From NCBI GenBank assembly GCA_024687185.1, contig JAILEX010000001.1, forward strand, positions 1 through 47,667: a stretch of DNA of 47,667 nt. Direction: 5' to 3'. Position 1 is the first letter of the stretch, and every line of letters begins with the position of its first letter. Shown in pieces: positions 16,503 to 24,218 of this stretch. Source of the DNA: Bacilli bacterium (lineage in GTDB: Bacteria > Bacillota_I > Bacilli_A > RFN20 > CAG-826). A program made the position numbers and the translations under genes. The notes under the pieces are model-generated. The model was not told the DNA's origin, did no database searches, and worked only from the letters and a program-made list of their open reading frames with translations.

Positions 16503-16605
16503 CATCCCATCGTCCAAGCTTTGGCACCTTATCCCCTATGTCTAGAATTGGGACAGGTTGTCGGCAGGTCAATGAGCTTGTCTCTACCTGCGCTCTTTAT
16601 GGATG
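16503..16605 (-). ncRNA. Candidate riboswitch aptamer, SAM-I/S-box clan-like
   Basis: Read on the minus strand. P1: CATCCAT (16605-16599) with ATGGGATG (16510-16503), one bulge. AAAGAG follows the first P1 strand. P2: GCAGGT/ACCTGC (16591-16586 and 16569-16564), enclosing a GAG-ACAAG-CTC hairpin and an ATTGA turn. Then CAACC (16560-16556), an 8-bp P3 (CCTGTCCC with GGGAT-A-AGG), and GGTGCCAA (from 16528). The order AAGAG, P2 with 3-bp hairpin and 5-nt loop, CAACC, P3, GGTGCCAA is that of S-box RNAs. Loop ACAAGC can also pair with downstream GCTTG as a pseudoknot. The GG before CAACC is replaced by CGA, and P4 is tiny. P1's 3' strand overlaps the antiterminator strand, so bound ligand should favour termination. 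Confidence 0.55.
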
Positions 16606-16610
16606 GCTTT

Positions 16611-16616
16611 ATTATA
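16611..16616 (-). promoter_or_regulatory. -10 box for the S-box-like leader
   Basis: Perfect TATAAT on the minus strand. Normal spacing places the transcript start at about 16604, exactly at the 5' strand of the proposed P1 stem. The -35 (TTCCCT at 17 bp) is weak. Confidence 0.5.
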
Positions 16617-16619
16617 GGG

Positions 16620-16865
16620 GGAGAAAGGGGGCAAGGGAACAAAAGGATATAAGCAAGGAAACCATGTGGTCGGCTTGCGCCTGTTCGTCTTCGATGACGG
16701 CAATCTTAAGCAGTTCCATTTTCCAAATCTATTTGGCGAGGCGCAAAAAATGCATGATATATTGCGCTTTAACCTTGGGAAAATATTAAAAATCGCGCTT
16801 TTAAAAGAGAATGAACGCGGAGAAATCGGTGAATTTGAGTGCATTTTTGGATTTTTAGGGAATAC
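16620..16865. other. Intergenic stretch with no recognised gene
   Basis: About 245 bp between the S-box-like promoter and the diguanylate cyclase terminator. Short open frames exist on both strands (for example a 72-codon plus frame, 16666-16884) but none has a ribosome site or recognisable sequence, and the plus frame runs into the terminator hairpin. It could hold decayed coding sequence. I see no repeat or RNA signature here. Confidence 0.4.
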
Positions 16866-16897
16866 AAAAGGGGAAGGCCAATAGAAGGGCCCTCCCC
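16866..16897 (-). terminator. Rho-independent terminator of the diguanylate cyclase
   Basis: Minus strand: GGGGAGGGCC, 8-nt loop, GGCCTTCCCC with one G-T pair, followed by TTTTGT. It lies 22 nt after the stop at 16919. Confidence 0.85.
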
Positions 16898-16918
16898 AAT
16901 GGTGGAGTCGGTTTTCAA

Positions 16919-18346
16919 TCAGGAAGAGGACTTCATTCTCCTTTTGTCTTCATACATCGTCGCGTCGGCGCGTTTGAAGGTATCCTCGAAGTTATTGTCG
17001 TGCTCCTTATCGAAATACGCGGTGCCTACGGCCGCGAAGATAGGCGTGGAATAGGCGCTTTCCAAAGCGTTGTTCAATTCCTTTTCAAGCCTATCGATGT
17101 CCTTGCAGTTCTCCTGCTCGCTTACGACGAGGAATTCGTCCCCGCCTACGCGGTAGATAGAGGAATTCGGGAAGATGGATTTGATGACCTCGCTTAGGGC
17201 GACGATAGTCTCGTCGCCTTTTTCATGTCCATAGGTATCGTTGATTTGCTTTAGCTCGTTTAAGTCGATCATGGTAAGGGCAAAATCGGCCTTGCCTTCC
17301 TTGATCTTGTCGTTTAGCTCGACTTCCTTTTCGAAGTAGGCCCTCTTATTGCCAACCCCGGTCATCGCGTCAATGTCGGCGATATGCTTCATCTCGTCGG
17401 CCTTCATCTCCGCGGAAAGGAGGTCGGCGATGTATTTGTTGAGGTCGCCTTCCATCTTCTTCATGGAGTTGGAGAGATCCTCGATCTCGTCGCGGGTATG
17501 GATATCGATTTTGCTGAATTTATCGAAGTTCTCATTGGCGCCGCTAGTATATTCGTTGGCGACTTTGGTAAGGCTTCTAATGGGTCTAATGATAAGTAGC
17601 GACACCAAAAGGAAGCCCGCCATGGTGGAGGCGACGGCGAGTCCGCCAAGCAAGAAGGCGAGGTTTGCGATGTCCGCGGATTCCTTAGCGGTGATCTCGT
17701 CCATGGAAAGCTCGACCATCGCAAAAGCGATGACATCCTTCTCGTTTTCGTCATAGATCGGGCGGCTTACGCTAACTAGATAGCCGTATTCCGCGGTATT
17801 GGTGATTTCCGGGGTGAAGCCCGTATCCATATGGTCTTTGACGGTCATGTCGCTTTCGCTGAATTCGTCGAAGCTGCCAGGCAGACACCTTTCCTCGATC
17901 GGGGAATCGTCGACGAGGTAAACGAGCCTATTGTCCTTTAGATCGGCATAGGCGATATAGGTGTATTTGGCTTCGTTTTTCGAATGGAATACCTCGATTT
18001 GCTTAAGGATCCTTTGATATTCGCTGCTAGAGGGGATGTTGTTGAATTTGGCGAGGTAGGCGAGCCATTCCGGGCTATCCCAGCCTTCGTTGCTGACCTT
18101 TTGCTCCTCGGGGATGGAGTCGTATTTCTCCTTCACCGCGGTTTGGACGGTCTTAACGTCGTTTAGATCCAAGAAGATGCCAAGGGTATCGGCGAGATGG
18201 GTGGCCTCCTCGATATAGTGGGATCTTGTTATGTCGATTAAGACGTTGGAAGAGAAGATGACGGCGACGGTGCTGACCATCGATACCGAAAAGAGGAAGG
18301 CAAGAAGCGCTTTGGCCCATAATGGAAACCTGGTTTTCCTTTTCAT
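16919..18346 (-). CDS. Membrane diguanylate cyclase (TM-sensor-TM-HAMP-GGDEF)
   Basis: 475 residues from the ATG at 18346, chosen for the AAGGGGG ribosome site; the longer open frame to 18493 is only the translated riboswitch. TM1 about 12-33, extracytoplasmic domain about 38-222, TM2 about 224-252, HAMP-like linker with LIIRPIRSL (about 251-305), GGDEF domain from about 320. The catalytic motif RVGGDEF is intact (GGDEF 401-405) and DIDAMTGVGNKRAY is the usual domain start. It should make c-di-GMP from two GTP. The RxxD product-inhibition position reads PNSS, so no I-site is evident. A c-di-GMP-I riboswitch with a terminator lies directly upstream, suggesting feedback at the RNA level. Confidence 0.93.
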   Translation of the reverse strand: MKRKTRFPLWAKALLAFLFSVSMVSTVAVIFSSNVLIDITRSHYIEEATHLADTLGIFLDLNDVKTVQTAVKEKYDSIPEEQKVSNEGWDSPEWLAYLAKFNNIPSSSEYQRILKQIEVFHSKNEAKYTYIAYADLKDNRLVYLVDDSPIEERCLPGSFDEFSESDMTVKDHMDTGFTPEITNTAEYGYLVSVSRPIYDENEKDVIAFAMVELSMDEITAKESADIANLAFLLGGLAVASTMAGFLLVSLLIIRPIRSLTKVANEYTSGANENFDKFSKIDIHTRDEIEDLSNSMKKMEGDLNKYIADLLSAEMKADEMKHIADIDAMTGVGNKRAYFEKEVELNDKIKEGKADFALTMIDLNELKQINDTYGHEKGDETIVALSEVIKSIFPNSSIYRVGGDEFLVVSEQENCKDIDRLEKELNNALESAYSTPIFAAVGTAYFDKEHDNNFEDTFKRADATMYEDKRRMKSSS

Positions 18347-18365
18347 TGTTTTTGTCCCCCTTATT

Positions 18366-18399
18366 GAAATAAAAGCCGATGCGAGGACGTTGCACCGGC
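18366..18399 (-). terminator. Riboswitch expression-platform terminator
   Basis: Minus strand: GCCGGTGC, 9-nt loop, GCATCGGC (8 bp with one G-T), then TTTTATTT. Its 5' arm overlaps GGTGCAAC (18396-18389), the exact complement of GTTGCACC (18425-18418), which is the 3' closing strand of the aptamer. Terminator and antiterminator are therefore mutually exclusive. Confidence 0.8.
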
Positions 18400-18417
18400 G
18401 GGTCGAATACAAAAAAA

Positions 18418-18487
18418 GGTGCAACTGGCTGTCTAGAAACCTAGACCCTCTAGCTTTGCGTCGCCGGATCACTCCGGTTTTGCCGTC
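18418..18487 (-). ncRNA. c-di-GMP-I (GEMM) riboswitch, predicted OFF switch
   Basis: Minus strand carries the GEMM-I core in order: GGCAAAACC, the P2 arms CCGG/CCGG with GCGACGCAAAGC, AGAGGGTC..., the hairpin TCTAG...CTAGA, and AGCCAGTTGCACC. The invariant GACGCAAAGC and the tetraloop-receptor-like segment match. When c-di-GMP closes P1, GTTGCACC is used up and the downstream terminator can form; without ligand it pairs with GGTGCAAC and blocks the terminator. The controlled gene is the diguanylate cyclase at 16919-18346. A second T-run directly after the aptamer is unexplained. Confidence 0.9.
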
Positions 18488-18491
18488 TATC

Positions 18492-18497
18492 ATTATA
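18492..18497 (-). promoter_or_regulatory. -10 box of the riboswitch-diguanylate cyclase transcript
   Basis: Perfect TATAAT on the minus strand, placing the transcript start at about 18485, the first base of the aptamer. The -35 is weak. The remaining stretch to 18766 holds no gene that I can see. Confidence 0.5.
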
Positions 18498-18766
18498 TAG
18501 GCACCATTCTTATTGAAAAGAGAGGATAGCCTTTATTTTCTCGTGCCATCCGAAGTTTTTCGTAACCTGGATTCGTTTTGGTTTCCATTTTTCCTCCTCA
18601 CGACTTTCTCGTCGATAAAAAGCGTGTTTTCCTACGATGATTCCGTTAACTAAGCCAAACCGCTTCATTCCGTAATTCTATTGCGGAAGAAGCAAAATAG
18701 ACATTTTTCGCATATTCTTATCGCGATATTCCCTAACCTCGCCCTTTCAAAAGCCTACTCACCATG

Positions 18767-18772
18767 TAGAAT
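18767..18772 (+). promoter_or_regulatory. -10 box for the PAS hybrid kinase
   Basis: TAGAAT at 18767-18772, with CTTTCA 17 bp upstream as a poor -35. The predicted start (about 18779) lies past the ATG at 18775, which supports translation from the ATG at 18796. Confidence 0.4.
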
Positions 18773-18795
18773 ACATGTATACGGGGCGCACGCTC

Positions 18796-20379
18796 ATGGA
18801 AACTCAATTTGACTTCAAAAACGTTGTTATCAAAGGCGACCAGCTAAAGGAAATCGAACAGATCGCCGAATTCATCCCGGGCGGATTCTTCATCTACTTC
18901 GCCGAAGGGAAGCAGGAACTCATCTACGCGAACAGCACCACCTGCCGCATATTCGGCTGCGAGAATCTGGAGGAATTCAAAAAACTCACCGGCTTCACCT
19001 TCAAGGGAATGGTCCATCCTAGCGACTACCAGGCGATGGAGGATAGCATCCGCCGCCAAATCGCATCCAGCGAGGAATCATTAGACCACCTAGAGTTCCG
19101 TATCATCAAAAAAGACGGCACCATCGCCTGGCTCACCGACTTCGGTAGGAAGGCCAATAGCGACGAGGGCCCGATCTTCTTCGTATTCGTGGAGGACATC
19201 ACCTCGGTTGCAAAGGCAAGCGAGAACAAGATGCTTAAAGCCGCGCTTGAAGACGCGGAAAGGGCCAATCAGGCCAAGGCCAACTTCATCTCCAACATGT
19301 CACATGACATGAGGACCCCGCTAAACGGGATTTTGGGCATGAGCGAACTCGCTTTGGAACACATCGAGGACAAAGAGAGGGTCACCGACTGCCTAAGCAA
19401 GATCAAATACTCGGGACAGCACCTTCTTTCCTTGGTCAATAACGCATTGGACGTCGCCAAATTAGACAAAGGCGACATCAGCATCGTCCCCAAGCCCGTC
19501 GACCTCAATAAGGAACTAGAGAACATCAAATTGACCTACATGCCCCTAGTCAATTTCAAAAAGCAAACCTTCGAAATCGATGGCGAAGGCATCCTTTGTC
19601 CCTATATCTGCCTAGACGCGGTCAGGCTCGACCAGGTTTTGATCAACCTCCTCACCAACGCCTCCAAATATTCCGCGGACGGGTCGAACATCGTCTTGAA
19701 GGTAACCCAGGAAGAAGAGCCAAACGACTATGTCAAAACCGTCTTCTCGGTCATCGATAACGGCTATGGCATGGACAAGGAATTCCTCAAGAAGGTGTTC
19801 CAGCCCTTCGAAAGGGAAGACCATAAGCGCATCAGCAAGGAACAGGGCACGGGCCTAGGCCTAGTGGTCACCAAGCTCATCGTCGAGAAGATGGGCGGGG
19901 AAATAGAGGTCGAAAGCGAAAAGGGCAAGGGCAGCGTATTCAAAGTCACCCTCCACTTCCTTAAGCTCGCCGAGAAGGAAAGGTTCAAAACCGTCCTTAG
20001 GGATAAGAAGGTCATCCTCGCCGAAGACCAATATATCAACCAGGAGATCCTTAGGGAGATCCTCGTCGAATTGGGCGCCGAAGTCGATATCGCCGATAAC
20101 GGATTAGAGGCCTATGAACTATTCAAGAACTCATTGCCCTATGAATATAGCGCGGTGTTCATGGATTTGAGGATGCCCGTGATGGACGGGTTTGAATCCA
20201 CGAGCAAAATCAGGGAACTTCCTAGGGACGACGCCAAAGCCATCCCCATCATCGCCATCACCGCGGACACCTTCCTAGAGGATAAGGAAAAAGGCGCGCG
20301 GGCTGGCATGAACGCCCATCTCCCCAAGCCCGTCGACATCGAACTCATCGCCTCCACCCTTTGCTCGCTTATTAAGTAG
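18796..20379 (+). CDS. Soluble PAS hybrid histidine kinase with receiver
   Basis: 527 residues from the ATG at 18796 (GGGGCG about 9 nt upstream). An ATG at 18775 is less likely because it sits within 2 nt of the -10 box. Domains: PAS (about 25-135, with IYANSTTCRIFGC and WLTDFGR), HisKA with His170 in SNMSHDMRTPLNGILG, HATPase with N-box VLINLLTNASKY and GTGLGLVVTK, and receiver with Asp457 in FMDLRMPVMDGFES. No TM segment, so it senses a cytoplasmic cue. Its receiver is clearly related to receiver 2 of the 7817-10351 kinase (AEDQYIN and GMNAHLxKPxDIEL shared). It is divergent from the riboswitch-controlled diguanylate cyclase. Output partner not in the window. Confidence 0.92.
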   Translation: METQFDFKNVVIKGDQLKEIEQIAEFIPGGFFIYFAEGKQELIYANSTTCRIFGCENLEEFKKLTGFTFKGMVHPSDYQAMEDSIRRQIASSEESLDHLEFRIIKKDGTIAWLTDFGRKANSDEGPIFFVFVEDITSVAKASENKMLKAALEDAERANQAKANFISNMSHDMRTPLNGILGMSELALEHIEDKERVTDCLSKIKYSGQHLLSLVNNALDVAKLDKGDISIVPKPVDLNKELENIKLTYMPLVNFKKQTFEIDGEGILCPYICLDAVRLDQVLINLLTNASKYSADGSNIVLKVTQEEEPNDYVKTVFSVIDNGYGMDKEFLKKVFQPFEREDHKRISKEQGTGLGLVVTKLIVEKMGGEIEVESEKGKGSVFKVTLHFLKLAEKERFKTVLRDKKVILAEDQYINQEILREILVELGAEVDIADNGLEAYELFKNSLPYEYSAVFMDLRMPVMDGFESTSKIRELPRDDAKAIPIIAITADTFLEDKEKGARAGMNAHLPKPVDIELIASTLCSLIK

Positions 20380-20504
20380 GCGTATCGAAAATAGGCTCGC
20401 CTAGCCCCAAATAGACCAACAAGGGTTATTTCTCCCTACCCATATCAAATAGGCCCTAGGGGCAGATTTAGGCATAATTGGTGGCAACTAAATTGGATAT
20501 CGGA

Positions 20505-21443
20505 TCACTTTTTCGCGAATTGGGCTTTGATGAATTCGATCCTTTTCGCGATCATCCTTTGGGTGGTCGGGGCTTTGAATTTACTGTCATAGCCATGCAT
20601 CGTCCCCTTCGTCTCATAAAGGGTGGATTCAACGCCTTTTTCCTTTAATAGCCTATGGAAAAGGACGCCATCATCATGGAGGCAGTCGAACTCCGCGACC
20701 TCGATATAGGCGGGAGGCAGAAGCCCGATATCCCCGTTTTCCACCGGGGAATTGATATAGGTTGGGTATTCTAACCCCTTGGGATCGGTCAGCTTATGGC
20801 TTTTCGCCGACAACGAGGAATTCCACATTGGGGTATCCGTGTATTTCCTGTTCGATTCCGAATCCCCCCTTTTATCAAGCCAGGGATAGATTAATAGCTG
20901 AAACAAAGGCCTATAGTCCTTATTTTGGTGGATCGCGTTAAGCATAGAGGAGACGGCGATGGTCGCCCCGGCGCTATCGCCGGTGATGCCGATGCGGCTA
21001 GTATCTATCCCTAGCTCCTTTGCATGCTCGAAAACGTATTCAAGCGCCTTATATCCTTCCTCCTGGGGATAGGGGAAGGGGTATTTCGGCGCGAGGTTAT
21101 ATTTGACATAGACCAAAACGCAGTCACATTCCAAAGCGTATTTCAAGGCGATTTGGTAATGGCTTCTATAGGCTTCGAAGACAAAGCCGCCGCCATGGAT
21201 GAAAATCAAGGCGGGACGGTTGGCCGTTTCCCTAATCGAGTTGGGGGTAAGCACATATAGGCTAAGCTCCTCCCCTTTATATCCTTTTATCTTGATGCGG
21301 GTGGTACTGCTTTCTTTGTTTTTCCTAAAAAAGCGTGGTACGCCCTGCGTCTTTTGGGACAAAAAGAGGACGAATCTGGATGTCGGCGCGGTAAAGGAAG
21401 AAAACGGGAAGAACTCTTTGGAGATGGGGTATTTCCTTGCCAT
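20505..21443 (-). CDS. Alpha/beta hydrolase, HSL-type esterase/lipase
   Basis: 312 residues. HGGGF at 83-87 is the oxyanion hole of the hormone-sensitive-lipase family. The nucleophile is Ser157 in GDSAGA, and the likely partners are Asp253 in EFDCLHDDG and His283 in TMHGYD. The enzyme should cleave small esters or acetyl groups in the cytoplasm; no signal peptide is convincing, though residues 11-29 are hydrophobic-aromatic. The ATG at 21443 follows a perfect TATAAT by 6 nt (GGGGAC between), the same layout as the gene at 5530, suggesting a leaderless start. It is divergent from the CoA-disulfide reductase fusion. Confidence 0.86.
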   Translation of the reverse strand: MARKYPISKEFFPFSSFTAPTSRFVLFLSQKTQGVPRFFRKNKESSTTRIKIKGYKGEELSLYVLTPNSIRETANRPALIFIHGGGFVFEAYRSHYQIALKYALECDCVLVYVKYNLAPKYPFPYPQEEGYKALEYVFEHAKELGIDTSRIGITGDSAGATIAVSSMLNAIHQNKDYRPLFQLLIYPWLDKRGDSESNRKYTDTPMWNSSLSAKSHKLTDPKGLEYPTYINSPVENGDIGLLPPAYIEVAEFDCLHDDGVLFHRLLKEKGVESTLYETKGTMHGYDSKFKAPTTQRMIAKRIEFIKAQFAKK

Positions 21444-21449
21444 GTCCCC

Positions 21450-21455
21450 ATTATA
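21450..21455 (-). promoter_or_regulatory. -10 box giving a leaderless start
   Basis: TATAAT on the minus strand, 6 nt before the ATG at 21443. No good -35 hexamer at 17 bp. Confidence 0.42.
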
Positions 21456-21511
21456 TAGGCAGGCGCGTCCATTTGCTTATGGAAAATCGTGTTAGATTAA
21501 CGCATATTCCT

Positions 21512-21539
21512 TTGACCGAAAGCGAATCGGTGTTACATT
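21512..21539 (+). promoter_or_regulatory. Sigma-A type promoter for the CoA-disulfide reductase fusion
   Basis: TTGACC (21512-21517), 16-bp spacer, TACATT (21534-21539), then AGGAGG before the ATG at 21572. Confidence 0.5.
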
Positions 21540-21571
21540 GATGGCAAGAAAACACATAGGAGGATTCGCCG

Positions 21572-24034
21572 ATGGAAGCAAAAAGGAAGACTATCATCGT
21601 AGGCGGGGTTGCCGGTGGCGCAAGCTGCGCGGCCAGGCTTCGCCGACTCGACCCCGATAGGGAAATAATCATATTGGAAAGGGGCGAATACATCTCTTAC
21701 GCCAATTGCGGGCTTCCCTACCACGTGGGGGACGTTATCCATAACCGCGCGGCGTTGCTATTAATGACGCCCGAAAGGATGTGGGAGAGATTTCGGATCG
21801 AGGTCAGGGTCAAAAACGAAGTCGTCTCGCTCGATAGGGAAAACAAAAAGGTCAAAGTCCATGATAAGGATAAGGACGAGGACTATGAGGAAGCCTATGA
21901 CGATTTGGTTATCGCGACCGGCTCCTCCCCGCTCCGTCCTAGGATTCCAGGCATAGAAAGCAAGAGGATCCGCACCCTTTGGACGGTACCTGATACCGAC
22001 GAGATCAGGGCGATGGTAAAAGAAGGCAAAACCAAAGACGTCGCCGTCATCGGCGGAGGTTTCATAGGGTTGGAGATGGCCGAAAACCTAGTCCATGCGG
22101 GCATGAAGGTCTCCCTTATTGAGGCATTAAACCAAGTCATGGCCCCAATAGATTACGAATTGGCCCAGATCCTGCATGAGAACATCCGCGAACATAACGT
22201 GAACCTCACTCTTTCCGATGGGGTCGATTCCTTCGTCGAGAAAGGCGATAAGGTCATTGTCAGATTGAAAAGCGGCAAGGAAATCGTCGCCGATTTGGTG
22301 ATCCTTTCCATAGGCGTCCGTCCCAATAGCCTCATTGCCAAAGAGGCTGGGTTGGTCCTAAACGAAAGGGGTGGCATCGTCGTAGACGACCATATGAGGA
22401 CAAGCGACCCTTCCATCTATGCCGTAGGAGACGTCATAGAAGTCGAGGACTTCGTCTTCAAGACAAGAACCATGGTGCCTTTGGCGGGACCCGCCAATAA
22501 GCAAGGCAGGATCCTAGCCGACATCCTTTCTGGCAAAGAGGCAAGCTATAAGGGGACCCAGGGTTCCTCCGTCGCCAAGGTCTTCGATTTGACCGTCGCC
22601 TCCACCGGGGCCAATGAGAAGACGCTAATAAAGAAGGGGATGGAAAAAGGCAAGGACTACGAAAGCCTCATCATCACCCAGAATTCCCACGCCGGTTATT
22701 ATCCTGGGGCGACCAAACTCACCATGAAGCTTCTTTTCTCCCCGAAGGACGAGAAGATCTTCGGTGCCCAAATAGTCGGCGTCGATGGCGTGGATAAGCG
22801 AATCGATACCATCGGCGTAGCGTTAAGATTAGGGGCGAAAGTCACCGATTTAAAGGACCTAGAGCTCGCCTATGCCCCGCCCTATTCCTCCGCCAAAGAC
22901 CCGGTCAATATGGCGGGGTATGTCGCCGAGAACATCCTAAATGGCTTAGTGAAGATCGCCCCATATGACGTCGCTATCTCCGATAGGGAAGCGACCCTGC
23001 TCGATGTGCGCGAACAAGCCGAGGTTATGGCCTATTCGATCCCTAACGCCAAAAACATCCCGCTAGGAACCCTTAGGGACCATCTAGACGAACTGGATAA
23101 GGAATCTAGGATCATCGTCTTCTGTGCAATCGGGGTCAGGGCCTATACGGGTGCCCGCATTCTGATGCAAAACGGCTTTAAGCGCGTCGAGGTCTATCCA
23201 GGCGGGGTTGGGTTCTATAAATCTAACTTCCCTGAGATTAAGGAAGAAATTATGGAAGAGAAAAAGGAGGAAACCCCTATGGAAAAAGAAGAAGACGTCA
23301 AGAAGATCAAGCTCGATTGCTCAGGGATGCAGTGCCCCGGCCCCATCATGGAGGTCTTCAAGGCCATCAGCAATATGAAGGAAGGCGAGCTCCTCGAGGT
23401 CTCCGCAAGCGATCCGGGCTTTGCCAAAGACATCGTCAGTTGGTGCAAGCGCACGGGAAACACCTTGGTTAGCAACGAAAAACGCGACAGCGAATACGTC
23501 GCGACCATTAGGCGTGGCGCACCCCAGGTTTGCGAAAGCAAAGACGCCCCTTCTTCCACTTGCCCAAAAGGCAAGACCATCATCGTCTTCGACGGCGACA
23601 TGGATAAGGTGCTCGCAAGCTTTGTCATCGCCAATGGCGCCCTAGCCATGGGAAGGCCCGTGACGATGTTCTTCACCTTCTGGGGCCTAACCGCCTTAAG
23701 GAAGCCCAAGAAGGTCAAGGTAAAGAAGACCTTCATCGAGAAGATGTTCGGCAAAATGCTTCCTAGGGGCGCGAAAAAGCTCAAGCTCTCCAAGATGAAT
23801 ATGGGTGGCATGGGCAGCAAGATGATGAAGGGCATCATGAAGGATAAGAACATCGATTCCCTTGAGGAGATGATGAAGAAGGCCATGGATAACGGGGTCA
23901 AGATCATCGCCTGCTCCATGAGCATGGATGTCATGGGCATCAAGCCGGAAGAACTCATCGACGGCGTGGAAATCGGAGGCGTCGGCACCTATTTGGGCGA
24001 TGCCGAGGAAAGCGACGTCAACCTCTTCATCTAA
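21572..24034 (+). CDS. CoA-disulfide reductase-rhodanese-TusA-DsrE fusion
   Basis: 820 residues, AGGAGG ribosome site. Domain order: a pyridine nucleotide-disulfide oxidoreductase (1-460) with FAD motif VGGVAGGASCA, the single active Cys46 in YANCGLPY typical of CoA-disulfide/polysulfide reductases, the NAD(P) motif VIGGGFIGLEMA and the FAD motif AVGDVIE; rhodanese (about 465-552) with Cys518 in FCAIGVRAY; a Glu/Lys linker with an internal EEKKEETPMEKEE stretch; TusA/SirA (about 578-645) with Cys588 in CPGP; and a DsrE-like domain (about 655-820) with a Met/Lys-rich insert and Cys in ACSMSMD. The chain can pass persulfide sulfur from one Cys to the next. The likely role is persulfide/polysulfide or CoA-persulfide reduction and sulfur trafficking in the cytoplasm. 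Confidence 0.93.
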   Translation: MEAKRKTIIVGGVAGGASCAARLRRLDPDREIIILERGEYISYANCGLPYHVGDVIHNRAALLLMTPERMWERFRIEVRVKNEVVSLDRENKKVKVHDKDKDEDYEEAYDDLVIATGSSPLRPRIPGIESKRIRTLWTVPDTDEIRAMVKEGKTKDVAVIGGGFIGLEMAENLVHAGMKVSLIEALNQVMAPIDYELAQILHENIREHNVNLTLSDGVDSFVEKGDKVIVRLKSGKEIVADLVILSIGVRPNSLIAKEAGLVLNERGGIVVDDHMRTSDPSIYAVGDVIEVEDFVFKTRTMVPLAGPANKQGRILADILSGKEASYKGTQGSSVAKVFDLTVASTGANEKTLIKKGMEKGKDYESLIITQNSHAGYYPGATKLTMKLLFSPKDEKIFGAQIVGVDGVDKRIDTIGVALRLGAKVTDLKDLELAYAPPYSSAKDPVNMAGYVAENILNGLVKIAPYDVAISDREATLLDVREQAEVMAYSIPNAKNIPLGTLRDHLDELDKESRIIVFCAIGVRAYTGARILMQNGFKRVEVYPGGVGFYKSNFPEIKEEIMEEKKEETPMEKEEDVKKIKLDCSGMQCPGPIMEVFKAISNMKEGELLEVSASDPGFAKDIVSWCKRTGNTLVSNEKRDSEYVATIRRGAPQVCESKDAPSSTCPKGKTIIVFDGDMDKVLASFVIANGALAMGRPVTMFFTFWGLTALRKPKKVKVKKTFIEKMFGKMLPRGAKKLKLSKMNMGGMGSKMMKGIMKDKNIDSLEEMMKKAMDNGVKIIACSMSMDVMGIKPEELIDGVEIGGVGTYLGDAEESDVNLFI

Positions 24035-24054
24035 TCGATTCGAATCTTTTTTGG

Positions 24055-24083
24055 GGGGCCAAGGCGACTTGGTCCCTTTTCTT
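24055..24083 (+). terminator. Rho-independent terminator
   Basis: GGGGCCAAG, GCGA loop, CTTGGTCCC (9 bp with one G-T), then TTTTCTTT, 20 nt after the fusion gene stop. Confidence 0.92.
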
Positions 24084-24218
24084 TATATAGGAAACGCTTC
24101 TTCCAAAGAAAAACTGCGCCTAAAGGCAAAGGAAACCGAAAGAGGCGAAAACGACATTTGAAACCTACTGCGTTTTCCTAAATAATATCGTCGTTTCCAT
24201 TAAAAAACGCAAAAACAG

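Noticed and set aside
16416-16517. Longer start for the 15657 gene at 16517
   Set aside because: It runs through the attenuator hairpin and has no ribosome site. The ATG at 16415 has AAGGAGG.
16666-16884. 72-codon plus-strand frame as a gene
   Set aside because: No ribosome site, no recognisable sequence, and its 3' end lies in the diguanylate cyclase terminator.
18347-18493. N-terminal extension of the diguanylate cyclase from the ATG at 18493
   Set aside because: The extension translates the c-di-GMP-I aptamer and terminator. The ATG at 18346 has the ribosome site and starts a normal TM segment.
20380-20504. Terminator or small RNA between the convergent kinase and hydrolase genes
   Set aside because: GCCC-TAG-GGGC and similar short palindromes are present but have no T-tract or promoter next to them.
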